DNA of 64,000 nucleotides from the NCBI GenBank assembly GCA_016182605.1, contig JACPGE010000055.1, positions 1 through 64,000 of the forward strand, in the 5' to 3' direction. Both the position numbers and the translations under genes were made by a program. Positions 32,330 to 41,490 of this stretch are shown piece after piece (positions within the stretch are counted from its first letter, which is position 1; each line of letters begins with the position of its first letter). The DNA is from Candidatus Hydrogenedentota bacterium (GTDB taxonomy: Bacteria > Hydrogenedentota > Hydrogenedentia > Hydrogenedentales > JAEUWI01). The notes beneath the pieces were generated by a model. The model was not told the DNA's origin, ran no database searches, and saw nothing but the letters and a program-made list of their open reading frames with translations.

Positions 32330-32680
32330 ATGATTACGGTAGGGATGAACTATGAGGTGCTGGCGGGGAAAGAGGATCAATTTGAATCGGTCTTCAAGAG
32401 TGTACTCGCGATCATGAACGAGATGCCGGGCCATGCGGAGTCGCATCTCTATGCCGATGTGTTTTCAAGGAACTCCTATTTGATCGTTTCCGAATGGACG
32501 GATCAGGAGGCTTTCGAAACGTTTACCCATTCGGAAAAATTTCTGAAAGTTACGGCGTGGGGCCGTGAACAGATCCTGGCGGGCCGGCCCCGCCATGAGA
32601 TTTACGGCGCTGGCGCAGTCAGCAGCGAGTCTGACGCCGGCCCGGGATGCCCCGTGGCGCACGCGCCCAATCTGGATTGA
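32330..32680 (+). CDS. Antibiotic-biosynthesis-monooxygenase (ABM) fold protein with C-terminal Cys-Pro motif
   Basis: The 116-residue protein has an ABM/heme-degrading-type ferredoxin fold: MITVGMNYEVLAGKEDQFESVFKSVL, MPGHAESHLYADVFSRNSYLIVSEWTDQEAFETFTHSEKF. The C-terminal tail ends GPGCPVAHAPNLD, where Cys-Pro-Val resembles a heme-regulatory motif. The ATG at 32330 has GGAG 6 nt upstream; the GTG four codons earlier overlaps that site. The gene is 27 nt before the UbiB-like kinase and probably co-transcribed. Small quinol oxidase or heme-related function is inferred from the family. Confidence 0.82.
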   Translation: MITVGMNYEVLAGKEDQFESVFKSVLAIMNEMPGHAESHLYADVFSRNSYLIVSEWTDQEAFETFTHSEKFLKVTAWGREQILAGRPRHEIYGAGAVSSESDAGPGCPVAHAPNLD

Positions 32681-32707
32681 ATTGTACTGGTATCTGCGAG
32701 GAGAGCC

Positions 32708-34282
32708 GTGGCGGTTAACACGACGGCTTTTTTTATGGGCCGATTCTTGGATACAGCCCGGCGTGCGCGTGAACTTGCGCGCATCGCCTTGACGGCACGG
32801 GAACTCGCCACCAGTGAGGGGCAGGCGCGGGAGGCGGCGCGTCATGCCTTGCGCGACTTGCTTGCCGACGCGCGCGGCGTGCCCATGAAGGTGGGCCAGT
32901 TCCTCGCCAGTTTTGAAGGGCAGGACGCCTTCGTTCCCCTTAGCGACGGAGTCCGTGCCCTGCCTCTAGGGCGAATATTCCCATCGATAGAGACGGCGCT
33001 GGGCCGTCCGATTGAAGAGGTCTTCAGCGAGTTCAGCGAAGACGCGGTCGCGGCTTCGCTTGGCCAGGTCCACCGTGCCCGGCTGCGGGAAGATGGAGCC
33101 GAAGTCGCGGTCAAAGTGCAGTATCCGGATATCGCACAGGCAGTCGAAGCGGAGATGCGTCTTGCCCGCCTCATACCCAGTCTGGGTCCCGTCCGGCGTT
33201 GGGGTTTCGATCTGAACCGCTACAAGGAAACCCTGCACAAAAACATGTTGCAGGAACTCGATTATCTGGCCGAGGCCGCGCGCCAGCAACGCTTTCACCA
33301 GTCGGTCCGGGTGCCGGGGCTTGTGATTCCGCGGGTTCATTTGGCCTACACCCGGCCCACGGTGCTGGTGCAGGACTACTGCACGGGAGTGCCTATTCGC
33401 AGCGCTGCGGCTTGGCCCGTGGAAGAGCGTCGCGTACTTGGCGCCACTCTCCTGAAGACCCTGTTCCACACCCTTTTTATCACGGGCGAAGTGCACGGAG
33501 ATCCGCATTTCGGGAATCTGTTGTGTCAGCGTGGCAATGGCCAGGGCCCCAAAGTCGTCCTTATGGATTTCGGTTGCACCGTGGTGCTGCCCCTACAGGA
33601 ACGCATGGGACTGCTCCGGCTCATCCTTGCGAGTGTGGAGCGCGACAGCACCGATCCGCTTGCCTGTTTCTGTGCCATGGGATTCGAGCCTGAAAAGCTG
33701 ATTCCCATACAGCGCATTCTGCCTGCGCTCTGCGAGATCTTGCTGGAGCCCTTCGCGGAGGATCGCCACTTCAGTACCCGGGAATGGCATCTGGGCAGGC
33801 GCATCGATGCCCTCCTTGGCGAACTGAAATGGTGGTTCCGCTCCGCGGGGCCGCCCCAGTTGCTTTTTCTCCTGCGTGCATTTCAGGGGCTCATACTTCA
33901 ATTGGAAACGCTGGAGGTGATGCTAAACTGGCGGGCGCTCCTGGTGGAGACGCTGGGCGCCGAACTGCTTCAACAGGCGCGGAACCAGACGCTGCCGACA
34001 CCGCACGGGGGGGAAGGTGCGGCTCTAGGCTTCGATGCGCTCGCGGACTACCTGAAGGTGAGTGTGACGGAGTGGGGCGAGCAGCGTGTGGCGATGACCA
34101 TGCCTGCCTGCCAGGCCGCCGCGCTCGAAAGCCTTATACCCGAAGATGTGCTCGAACGCATCCGGGCGGCCGGGCTGGATGTCTCCCGCATAGCCCGCAA
34201 GGCCTGCGAAAGCGGCCTGGTCCCCCAGGAACTGTTTAACGTAGAAGCGGGGGAGAAGTGCTACCGCGTGTGGCTGGAGTAA
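32708..34282 (+). CDS. ABC1/UbiB/ADCK-family atypical kinase-like protein
   Basis: The 524-residue protein carries the family signatures: KVGQ (61-64), AASLGQVHRA (115-124), VAVKVQYP with Lys136, ELDYLAEA, HGDPHFGNLL (His263-Asp265-Asn270), and MDFG (Asp287). These proteins support ubiquinone or other isoprenoid-quinone synthesis, or lipid homeostasis, as ATPases. The start is GTG with GAGGAG 4 nt upstream. It lacks the paired C-terminal membrane helices of E. coli UbiB, ending in a soluble domain. The link with the upstream ABM protein suggests quinone biology but is not proof. Confidence 0.9.
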   Translation: MAVNTTAFFMGRFLDTARRARELARIALTARELATSEGQAREAARHALRDLLADARGVPMKVGQFLASFEGQDAFVPLSDGVRALPLGRIFPSIETALGRPIEEVFSEFSEDAVAASLGQVHRARLREDGAEVAVKVQYPDIAQAVEAEMRLARLIPSLGPVRRWGFDLNRYKETLHKNMLQELDYLAEAARQQRFHQSVRVPGLVIPRVHLAYTRPTVLVQDYCTGVPIRSAAAWPVEERRVLGATLLKTLFHTLFITGEVHGDPHFGNLLCQRGNGQGPKVVLMDFGCTVVLPLQERMGLLRLILASVERDSTDPLACFCAMGFEPEKLIPIQRILPALCEILLEPFAEDRHFSTREWHLGRRIDALLGELKWWFRSAGPPQLLFLLRAFQGLILQLETLEVMLNWRALLVETLGAELLQQARNQTLPTPHGGEGAALGFDALADYLKVSVTEWGEQRVAMTMPACQAAALESLIPEDVLERIRAAGLDVSRIARKACESGLVPQELFNVEAGEKCYRVWLE

Positions 34283-34472
34283 TCGCCGCCGGGGCCTTGC
34301 CTTCGAGGGTGGGTACTGCGGCCAGTCCTCCCGCATTGCGCCCCCTACTCGAAATAAATTCCCCCGACGGTGTACCATGATTCCCGCAGGTGCCCTGTGG
34401 CCTGGGATCGCCACTTCCCTGAGTGGCCGCCATGTGCACCATACTGTCGATCTCAACCGGAGCCACACCACC

Positions 34473-36386
34473 ATGTCCTCCTCAACGGCATCCACCTCGA
34501 ATGACGAACTGCGCCGCTCCCGCCAGATGGCGGAGGAGTCCCGGCAGAAGACCTGGGCCAAGCCCAGTTTCTTGCGCGATCTTGCCATGGGGCGATTTCA
34601 CTTCGAGCGCATTTGCCCCTATCCGGGTGTAGGGCGTCCGGAGCGCCCGGAGTACGAGGCGCTCATGGCGAGCTTACGCAGCTATCTGCTCCAGGAGCTG
34701 GATCCAATTGCGATTGACGAAGCCGGTGAGTTTCCCGAGGACGTCATAGAGCGGCTCGCGGAGATCGGCGCGCTGGGTTTGAACATTCCCACCGCCTACG
34801 AAGGGCAGGGCCTCTCCAAGCTGGAGTATTGCCGCGTGCTCGAACTGACCAACAGCTACGAAGGCAGTCTCATGGGCTTCATCAGCCCCCACCAATCCGT
34901 TGGGGTGCCGGAGTGCGTAAAACTCTTTGGCACGGAAGCGCAGAAGGCCCACTATTTGCCGCGTTGTGCCAAGGGCGATGTCTCTGCGTTTGCGCTGACC
35001 GAACTGGACGTGGGATCGGATCCTGCCCGTGTGAGCACGCTGGCCGTGCGGCGCCCCGATGGCGATGGCTACGATCTGAGCGGCACCAAGCTGTGGTGCA
35101 CAAATGGCACCGTGGCCAAATTGCTTGTGGTCATGGCGCGCCACGACGACACGGGTAAGATCAGCGCGTTCATCGTGGAGACGGAATGGCCCGGCGTGGA
35201 AGTGACCCAGCGCTGCCGTTTCATGGGGCTCAGTGCGCTGCAGAACGGCGTCATTCAATTCGACAAGGTTTTCGTTCCCAAAGACAACCTCATTGGCAGC
35301 GAAGGCATGGGTCTGCGCATCGCCCTCACGGCGTTGACCACGGGCCGCCTGAGCATTCCCTACGGTATGGTGGGGGTGGCCAAGAAATGCCTGGAGGTTT
35401 CCAAGACCTGGGCGGCACAGCGCAAACAGTGGGGGAAGGCGCTCGGCGAGCACGAGGCGATTGCGTTGAAACTGGCGCGCATGGCGAGCAACACGTGGGC
35501 GATGGAGAGCGCGATCAAGCTTACCTGCGAGATCGCCGATCGCGGGGACCTGGATCTGCGTCTGGAATCCGCCGCCGCGAAGGAGTGGAACACCTCGCGC
35601 GCGTGGGAGATCGTGGACGACACCATGCAGATACGCGGCGGGCGGGGCTACGAGAAGGAGTCGTCGCTGATGGCGCGGGGAGAGACGCCCATGCCGGTGG
35701 AGCGGCTCATGCGCGACAACCGTGTTGCGCGCATCTTTGAGGGCGCGAGCGAGGTGATGCATTTGCTCATTGCCCGCGAGGCGGTCGATCAGCACCTGCA
35801 AGTTGCCGGCGCCTGGGTAGAGGAAGACGCGCCGCTTGGCGCCCGCCTGAAGGCCTTGCCCCGGCTCATAAAATTCTACGGGGCCTGGTTTCCACGGCTC
35901 TGGTTCAGCAACGGTGTGCGGCCGGAAGGCGGTATTCCAGAAGGGTGCGAAGCGCATTTCAATTATATCGAGCGCAACGCACGCCGCGCGGCGCGCCAGC
36001 TATTCTACGGCATGTTGCGTTACGGCGCTTCCCTGGAATTCCGTCAGGGCTTTCTCTTTCGCTGGGTCGATATCATCCTGGAACTCTTCGTGCTCTCCGC
36101 GGCGCTCTCCCGGGCCATTACCCTGGATCGCGCCGGGGACGCCCACGCCAGGGAAGTGCAGGCGCTCACCAACACGCTTTTCGAGAACCGCCGGCAACTC
36201 ATCGAGGATCTCTTCCGGGCCCTGTGGTCCAACGCGGACACGGTCAACCGCACAACGGCGCAGCAGGTGCTCGAAGGGCGCTTCGACTGGATGCTCGATG
36301 GCATCCTCACCCTGGAAGACGAGGCCCGCGGCAGGTCCCTGCGGGAAGAAGCGGAGACGCCCGGCGGGTATACCGTGCGATCGTAA
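34473..36386 (+). CDS. Acyl-CoA dehydrogenase family protein
   Basis: The 637-residue protein has the ACAD fold: an N-terminal helical domain (LRSYLLQELDPIAIDEAGEFPEDVIERLAEIGALGLNIPTAYEGQGLS), a middle beta-domain (AFALTELDVGSDPARVST, LSGTKLWCTNG), and a C-terminal domain with IFEGASEVMHLLIAREAVD. Glu423 in FEGASE stands at the usual catalytic base position. It is longer than classic ~380-residue enzymes, with a ~170-residue C-terminal extension as in FadE-type dehydrogenases. Expected reaction: FAD-dependent alpha,beta-oxidation of an acyl-CoA thioester. The start at 34473 is chosen for its GGAG site; an upstream in-frame ATG (34377) lacks one. No beta-oxidation partners are adjacent. Confidence 0.9.
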   Translation: MSSSTASTSNDELRRSRQMAEESRQKTWAKPSFLRDLAMGRFHFERICPYPGVGRPERPEYEALMASLRSYLLQELDPIAIDEAGEFPEDVIERLAEIGALGLNIPTAYEGQGLSKLEYCRVLELTNSYEGSLMGFISPHQSVGVPECVKLFGTEAQKAHYLPRCAKGDVSAFALTELDVGSDPARVSTLAVRRPDGDGYDLSGTKLWCTNGTVAKLLVVMARHDDTGKISAFIVETEWPGVEVTQRCRFMGLSALQNGVIQFDKVFVPKDNLIGSEGMGLRIALTALTTGRLSIPYGMVGVAKKCLEVSKTWAAQRKQWGKALGEHEAIALKLARMASNTWAMESAIKLTCEIADRGDLDLRLESAAAKEWNTSRAWEIVDDTMQIRGGRGYEKESSLMARGETPMPVERLMRDNRVARIFEGASEVMHLLIAREAVDQHLQVAGAWVEEDAPLGARLKALPRLIKFYGAWFPRLWFSNGVRPEGGIPEGCEAHFNYIERNARRAARQLFYGMLRYGASLEFRQGFLFRWVDIILELFVLSAALSRAITLDRAGDAHAREVQALTNTLFENRRQLIEDLFRALWSNADTVNRTTAQQVLEGRFDWMLDGILTLEDEARGRSLREEAETPGGYTVRS

Positions 36387-36517
36387 GGTAGAATTGATGT
36401 GTTCCGCCAACAGGCCCTGCGTTGCAAAAACAGTATCCAATTTCCGGCTGTGTCTGCTATGATCGGTCTGATGCGGTGCGCAGGCTGCCGTGATCGCCCA
36501 AAGCGGGAATCTTTTTC

Positions 36518-37252
36518 ATGTCCACCCCCCCGATTAGCATAAACTACCACTTTTCCTGCGGCGATGGCAGGGAGATCCATTTCGACGTTGCCCTGGATCC
36601 GGACACCCTTGAGCACCGCTTCGCCTCGATTTCCGATCCGCCTCCGTGGACCCGGCTGGAGCATGAGCAATGCAAGGGTTGCATGCTCAACCGGGACGAA
36701 CACAGCCACTGCCCAGCAGCATTGTCGCTCGTGGAACTGGTGGATCTCTTTGGCGCACTGCAGTCCTACGATGAAGTCGACGTCACCGTCACCACGGAAA
36801 AGCGCAAGCTATCGGCACACACCTCGGTGCAAAAGGCGCTCAGTTCCCTCATCGGATTGCACATGGCCACCAGTGGCTGTCCCAGTATGACCTTCTTCCG
36901 CCCCATGGCGCGATTTCACCTGCCCTTTGCCACCAAGGATGAAACGCTCTTCCGCGCTGCGGGAGCCTACCTCATCGCGCAGTATTTCCACAACGTCTCC
37001 AGCAATCCGTGCGATTGGTCCCTGAAGGGGCTGCAGGAGGCCTATGAGATGATCCACGAAGTGAACGTCGGCATGGCGTCCCGAATCCGCCTGATATCCG
37101 AAAGTGACGCCAACCTCAACGCCATCGTGGTGCTGGATCTCTTTGCGCACGAACTGCCCTATGCCATCGGCGAAAAGCTCAGTGAACTCAAGTACCTCTT
37201 CAAGCCCTACTTCGAGGCGCGCGAGAAGGGGCTTGCCACCGGACCGGCCTGA
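36518..37252 (+). CDS. Conserved protein of unknown function with Cys/His cluster
   Basis: The 244-residue protein has an N-terminal metal-site-like cluster (WTRLEHEQCKGCMLNRDEHSHCPAALSL, about 45-72) and the motif MATSGCPSMTFFRPMARFHLPFATKDETLFRAAGAYLIAQYF. I associate this pattern with a domain of unknown function (possibly DUF6901), but cannot confirm the accession. No signal peptide or membrane helix is seen, so it is cytoplasmic. The four Cys/His suggest zinc. No clear operon partners. Confidence 0.7.
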   Translation: MSTPPISINYHFSCGDGREIHFDVALDPDTLEHRFASISDPPPWTRLEHEQCKGCMLNRDEHSHCPAALSLVELVDLFGALQSYDEVDVTVTTEKRKLSAHTSVQKALSSLIGLHMATSGCPSMTFFRPMARFHLPFATKDETLFRAAGAYLIAQYFHNVSSNPCDWSLKGLQEAYEMIHEVNVGMASRIRLISESDANLNAIVVLDLFAHELPYAIGEKLSELKYLFKPYFEAREKGLATGPA

Positions 37253-37302
37253 ACCCCTGCAGATGGACGACAGCGCCTGTGCGGCCTTGACGTGCCCGTG
37301 CG

Positions 37303-39565
37303 TTATTCATTCCTTGCCGCGCGGTATGCGGGCAACTGTAGCTCCAGTGTCTCTCTCAGCACTTCAAGTTTTTCGTTCAACGAATAGGGCGTGTAGACGT
37401 AATCGCATTCGTACTGAAAGCCGATGCGGGCGTCGTGTGTAACGGCAAGCAGCGCCAGCTCCGTGCGCGCAATTTCTTCGCGCACGATGGCCTCCATCCG
37501 ATCGAGCAATTCCCCGGCCTTTGGTGCGTCCCGCTCCGCCATCAGCCGGAGCCGGAGATCTTCGAATGTGAGGATGGCCTGGTTGCTCAAGAGCATGCGC
37601 TGAATCTGCTCCGCAACTATCACCTCGCGCAAGGCGCCGGCGCGTTTCGGCTCGGGACTCTGCAGCGCCGCGCTCCGGTAATGCGCCAGCCCCTCTTCCA
37701 TCTTGTCCGTTGCCAGACGCAGGTATTTCAAGAAGACAGGGAGGACCTTTTCCTCCGGACCTGCTTCGATCCCTGAGACGCTGCGCGCATAGCTCTCGGC
37801 GCGGTTGGATTGATTGGTGAAGTCGGGGATGAACACCAGCCGTGTCACCGTGAACGGCCAATAGGGATTGACCTCCGCGCCCAGATAGCCCATCCACATG
37901 CTCTGGTCCATCCACGAATGATTAAACGTTGCTGTGCGCGCCGGAGGCTGCTGAAAGAATATCGGGTTTCCTATGGCGTTCGTCGTCCCCATATAGGGGC
38001 CCGTGTCCGGCGCCAGACGGATCGCCTGGCTGAAGATATCCCACGCATTCACCACCTCTTGCGCATTGGCCGCGCCAAAATCACGTGCCGCGATCTGCCT
38101 CAACAGATCCTCCAGCGCGGGCGCTTCGCTCCAGCAGTACCACGCCCGAAGCTCCGTCATGAAGCTTGGCGCATAGCCTGAGGACCAGCTCTCCAGGGTG
38201 CCATTGATGCCGAAGGCCGCCAACGCCTCGTAGCGCGCATGCCATTGCTGCGGGAAGGGCTGATAGGGCACCGTCTGCAACTGCGCGCCGCAGGAAAAAG
38301 TCTGGGCGTTGCTGTAAACCTTCATGCCGCGCTGGCGCGCCTCGGCGATCTGCGCATCGGTGACCTCCGCCGGCCCCACCTGGTTGATTGCGTAGTCGCG
38401 CAAGTGCCCGTGGAAGCCGTCGATCTCGAAGCCCTTGCCGTTCTCCCACGTGAGCAGCGGTATCGTATCCTGGGGCAATTGTTGAATGAAGTAACGCTTT
38501 GTCTCCACGTTCTGCGGCCGGAAATCGATGTTGTACTCCCAGGGGAGAATCTCAATCGCCGGGTTTACCTTGTGGCACTCTTCGGCGACAACACCCACCG
38601 CATGACTCCAATGGCGCGCCCAATCTTCAATGTATTCCTTGCTCGCGCCGTGGCCGCCGCCCCAGGCTTTGTACCAGAACCCCTCCGTGAGCAGTACATA
38701 GCCCGCGATATCCGGAAAGTCCCGCAACAAGTCGCGCACCAGGCGCCGCAGATCCGCCTCGCTCTCGGGAGTCCCCACATACTGATAGATGATCGGCGTG
38801 TAGACCTTGATCCCGTATCGTGCTGCGATCGCCGTTCGGATTGGTGTAGACCGAAGCGTATATAGCATCAAAGCCGTCGTGGGCCAGGTGCGACAGGAGC
38901 GTATCGGGGAACTCCATCCATCCCATCCAGGACTGCACCATGCGCGTGTCATAGAGGCTGTGGCGCACGGTGTGCAAATCCGCCGGCAGCATCGGCGCCT
39001 CGCGCAGGTTCATCCGCGCCTCCAGATGGTAAAGCCCGTGTTGGACGCCCTTTTCATCAAAACCGCAAACAACAATCTGCTCCGGAGTCACCAGAATCTC
39101 ATAGTCCTTGGAGGCCTTCAGCGCGGCACCGCATCCGGCAAGCTGCTCGCGCGTGTCGGCCACAATCGTCTGTTTCAGTTCCTTCCAGCCCGCCAGCGAG
39201 TCGCGTGTTTCCAGCGCGACCTGTACCCCCATCGATGTCTGTAGATAGTCCTGGAAATCCCTGGCCGCACCTTCCAGCACGGCGGAGGCGCCTGAAACGT
39301 GGACGAGCGCCCAGCCTTGCGCTGGAAGCTCCAATTCATCCGTCTGCCGCGCGGCTCCGGGATCGCGCCGGTGCCTGTGCACGGGTTCGGATGAAAGCCG
39401 CTCATGGTAGGCATAGGGGGCTTCCACTGGGAGCACGCGTTCGATTTCCCGCGCGACCGCCTCCGTCGTCACGATGTCTCCATCGAGGGCTGCAGCCAAC
39501 GGCATGCCGCCGATCATCAAAATCAAGAGTGGGAGGGTGGCCAGGCTTCGTTGCTTCGTTCTCAT
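37303..39565 (-). pseudogene. Secreted TIM-barrel glycoside-hydrolase-like protein, split by a frameshift
   Basis: Reading starts at 39565 (ribosome site AAGGGG, signal peptide MRTKQRSLATLPLLILMIGG...). It gives a GH20/GH67-type N-domain (ALVHVSGASAVLEGAARDFQDYL, CGFDEKGVQHGLYHLEARMNLREAP) and the first barrel strand HDGFDAIYASVYTNPNG. The frame then changes near 38821-38842. The second frame continues AARYGIKVYTPIIYQYVG, YVLLTEGFWYKAWGG, HKVNPAIEILPWEYNIDFRP and PLLTWENGKGFEIDG down to the stop at 37303. Both halves are long and coherent, so this is one ~750-residue protein broken by a single-base indel or a small deletion, or a sequencing error. An alpha-glucuronidase- or hexosaminidase-like role is inferred from domain layout only. 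Confidence 0.75.
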
Positions 39566-39729
39566 CGGTACCCCTTCGAGTCTACACACCGGCGCCAACG
39601 CTTTGTGTGCTGCACGTCGCCAAAGGCTACGGCATAGCGCGCCAGGCAAGCAAGCCCGAATGACATGCGCAGCGCGGCAGTTACCGCCTCGAACGGTGCG
39701 GCATACGCGGCCGGGCCGCGTCCGGCGGC

Positions 39730-39775
39730 AAAAAAAGAGCCCTTCGCAGTGACGATGCCGCCATCTGCGAAGGGC
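39730..39775 (-). terminator. Intrinsic terminator of the pnt operon
   Basis: gcccttcgcag (39739-39749) pairs perfectly with ctgcgaagggc (39765-39775). On the minus strand the stem is followed by tct and seven T residues (complement of A7 at 39730-39736). It lies 15 bp past the pntB stop. Confidence 0.92.
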
Positions 39776-39790
39776 CGCGTACCGGGTAAC

Positions 39791-41188
39791 TTAGTTCTTG
39801 CCCTTGAACTGATCCACCAGCGCCGTGATGGTCGCCTTGGCATCGCCAAAGATCATTCGGGTGTTTTCTTTATAAAAGAGCGGATTCTGAATGCCGGCGA
39901 ACCCGGATGCCATGCTCCGCTTCAGCACGAAGGCCGATCTCGCCAGGTCCACGTTGATCACCGGCATGCCGTAGATCGGACTCTTCTCATTTTCGCGTGC
40001 CGCCGGGTTCACCACGTCGTTCGCGCCGATGACAATGCACACATCCACCGTTTCGATGATGGGGTTGATGTCGTCCATTTCCACGAGCTGTTCATAGGGT
40101 ACGTTGGCCTCCGCCAGCAGCACGTTCATGTGACCGGGCATGCGGCCCGCCACGGGGTGCACGGCGTACTTGACCTCGGCGCCGTTTTCTTCGAGCAACT
40201 TGCCCAACTCGCGCACGGCGTGCTGTGCCTGGGCCACGGCCATGCCATAGCCCGGGACAAAAACGACCGAACTGGCCGCCTCCAGCACGAAGTAGGCGTC
40301 CTCCGCACTGAGCGATTTTACGTCGCCTTCTTCCTCGTCGCCGCCGCCCGCACTTGCCGCGCCGAAGCCGCTGAAGAGGACATTGCCCAGGGAACGGTTC
40401 ATCGCCTTGCACATGATCTGCGTGAGGATGATGCCGCTGGCGCCCACGAGGGAGCCGGAAACGATCAACACCGTGTTGCCGAGAATGAATCCAGCGGCGC
40501 ACGCCGCCAGGCCGGAGTAGCTGTTCAGCAGGGAAATAACCACGGGCATATCGGCGCCGCCAATCGGAATGGTGGAGAGCACGCCAAAGCCCAGCGAAAT
40601 GACGACCGCGGCAAGAAAGGCGCCGTAGGCGAGTTGGGAATCGGGCCAGAGACAAAAGACAATGCCCAGCCCCAGCAATGCGGCCAGGATGGCCGCGTTT
40701 ACGAACTGCTGCCCGGAGAAGACAATCGCGCGGCTGTTCATTCTCTCGGCAAGTTTCGCGTAGGCGATCATACTGCCGGTAAAGGTGACTCCGCCGATGA
40801 GTATTGCAAGGAAGATCGAAATCAGCGGAACCAGCGTCGATTCCGCACTGGCATCGTAGCCGCCGAAATTGGTGTGGTACTCGGACCAGCCCACGAGCAG
40901 ACTGGCCAAGCCGCCGCTGCCATTAAACAGCGCGACGAACTCGGGCATGGAGGTCATGGGCACCCGAACCGCCGCAATCGCGCCAATGACGGAACCAATG
41001 ACGACGCCAACGAGAATCCATTGGAATTCCAGGCCCTGAATCAGCAGCGTTGCCACCACGGCAATGCCCATCCCGACCGCGGAAACCATATTCCCCTTGG
41101 CTGCGGTGGAGGCCTTGCTCAGCATTTTGAGGCCGTAGATGAAGAAGACGGCGGAAACAATATAGGCAATGGCAATGAAGGTGTTCAT
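39791..41188 (-). CDS. pntB: NAD(P) transhydrogenase beta subunit
   Basis: The 465-residue protein has eight to nine N-terminal membrane helices (FIAIAYIVSAVFFIYGLKMLSKASTAAKGN) and a C-terminal NADP-binding domain (VVFVPGYGMAVAQAQHAVRELGKLLEENGAEVKYAVHPVAGRMPGHMNVLLAEANVPYE, then IGANDVVNPAA). The membrane part forms the proton channel, coupling hydride transfer from NADH to NADP+ with proton entry. The domain-III motif GYGMAVAQAQ is intact. It overlaps the small alpha-2 gene by ATGA and is last in the operon before a strong terminator. Confidence 0.97.
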   Translation of the reverse strand: MNTFIAIAYIVSAVFFIYGLKMLSKASTAAKGNMVSAVGMGIAVVATLLIQGLEFQWILVGVVIGSVIGAIAAVRVPMTSMPEFVALFNGSGGLASLLVGWSEYHTNFGGYDASAESTLVPLISIFLAILIGGVTFTGSMIAYAKLAERMNSRAIVFSGQQFVNAAILAALLGLGIVFCLWPDSQLAYGAFLAAVVISLGFGVLSTIPIGGADMPVVISLLNSYSGLAACAAGFILGNTVLIVSGSLVGASGIILTQIMCKAMNRSLGNVLFSGFGAASAGGGDEEEGDVKSLSAEDAYFVLEAASSVVFVPGYGMAVAQAQHAVRELGKLLEENGAEVKYAVHPVAGRMPGHMNVLLAEANVPYEQLVEMDDINPIIETVDVCIVIGANDVVNPAARENEKSPIYGMPVINVDLARSAFVLKRSMASGFAGIQNPLFYKENTRMIFGDAKATITALVDQFKGKN

Positions 41189-41490
41189 TTGGGGGACTCC
41201 ACCTTGGACTTGGACTTGAACATGCCGAGCATGCGATGGGTCACCAGATAGCCCCCCACCACGTTGATCGTGGCGCAGACAACCGCCACAACCCCCAGGC
41301 CCGTGGCGACTGCCCCGTGCTCGGTCTGGCCGGCTGCAATCAACGCGCCCACAATGGTGATGCCCGAAATCGCGTTGGAGCCCGACATGAGCGGGGTGTG
41401 CAACTGGGAAGGCACCTTCGCAATGAGTTCCACGCCCAGGAAAATGGCGAGAACGAAGGTGAAAAACAGGAGCAGCATGATGGAGTTCAT
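41185..41490 (-). CDS. pntAB: NAD(P) transhydrogenase alpha-2 (membrane) subunit
   Basis: The 101-residue protein corresponds to the C-terminal membrane part of fused PntA: LLFFTFVLAIFLGVELIAKVPSQLHTPLMSGSNAISGITIVGAL and two more helices. In this genome alpha is split in two genes, as in Rhodospirillum rubrum. ATGA overlaps exist on both sides. Confidence 0.95.
   Translation of the reverse strand: MNSIMLLLFFTFVLAIFLGVELIAKVPSQLHTPLMSGSNAISGITIVGALIAAGQTEHGAVATGLGVVAVVCATINVVGGYLVTHRMLGMFKSKSKVESPK

Noticed and set aside
39665-41251. 528-residue plus-strand open frame
   Set aside because: Antisense to pntB; His/Gly-rich with no domain.
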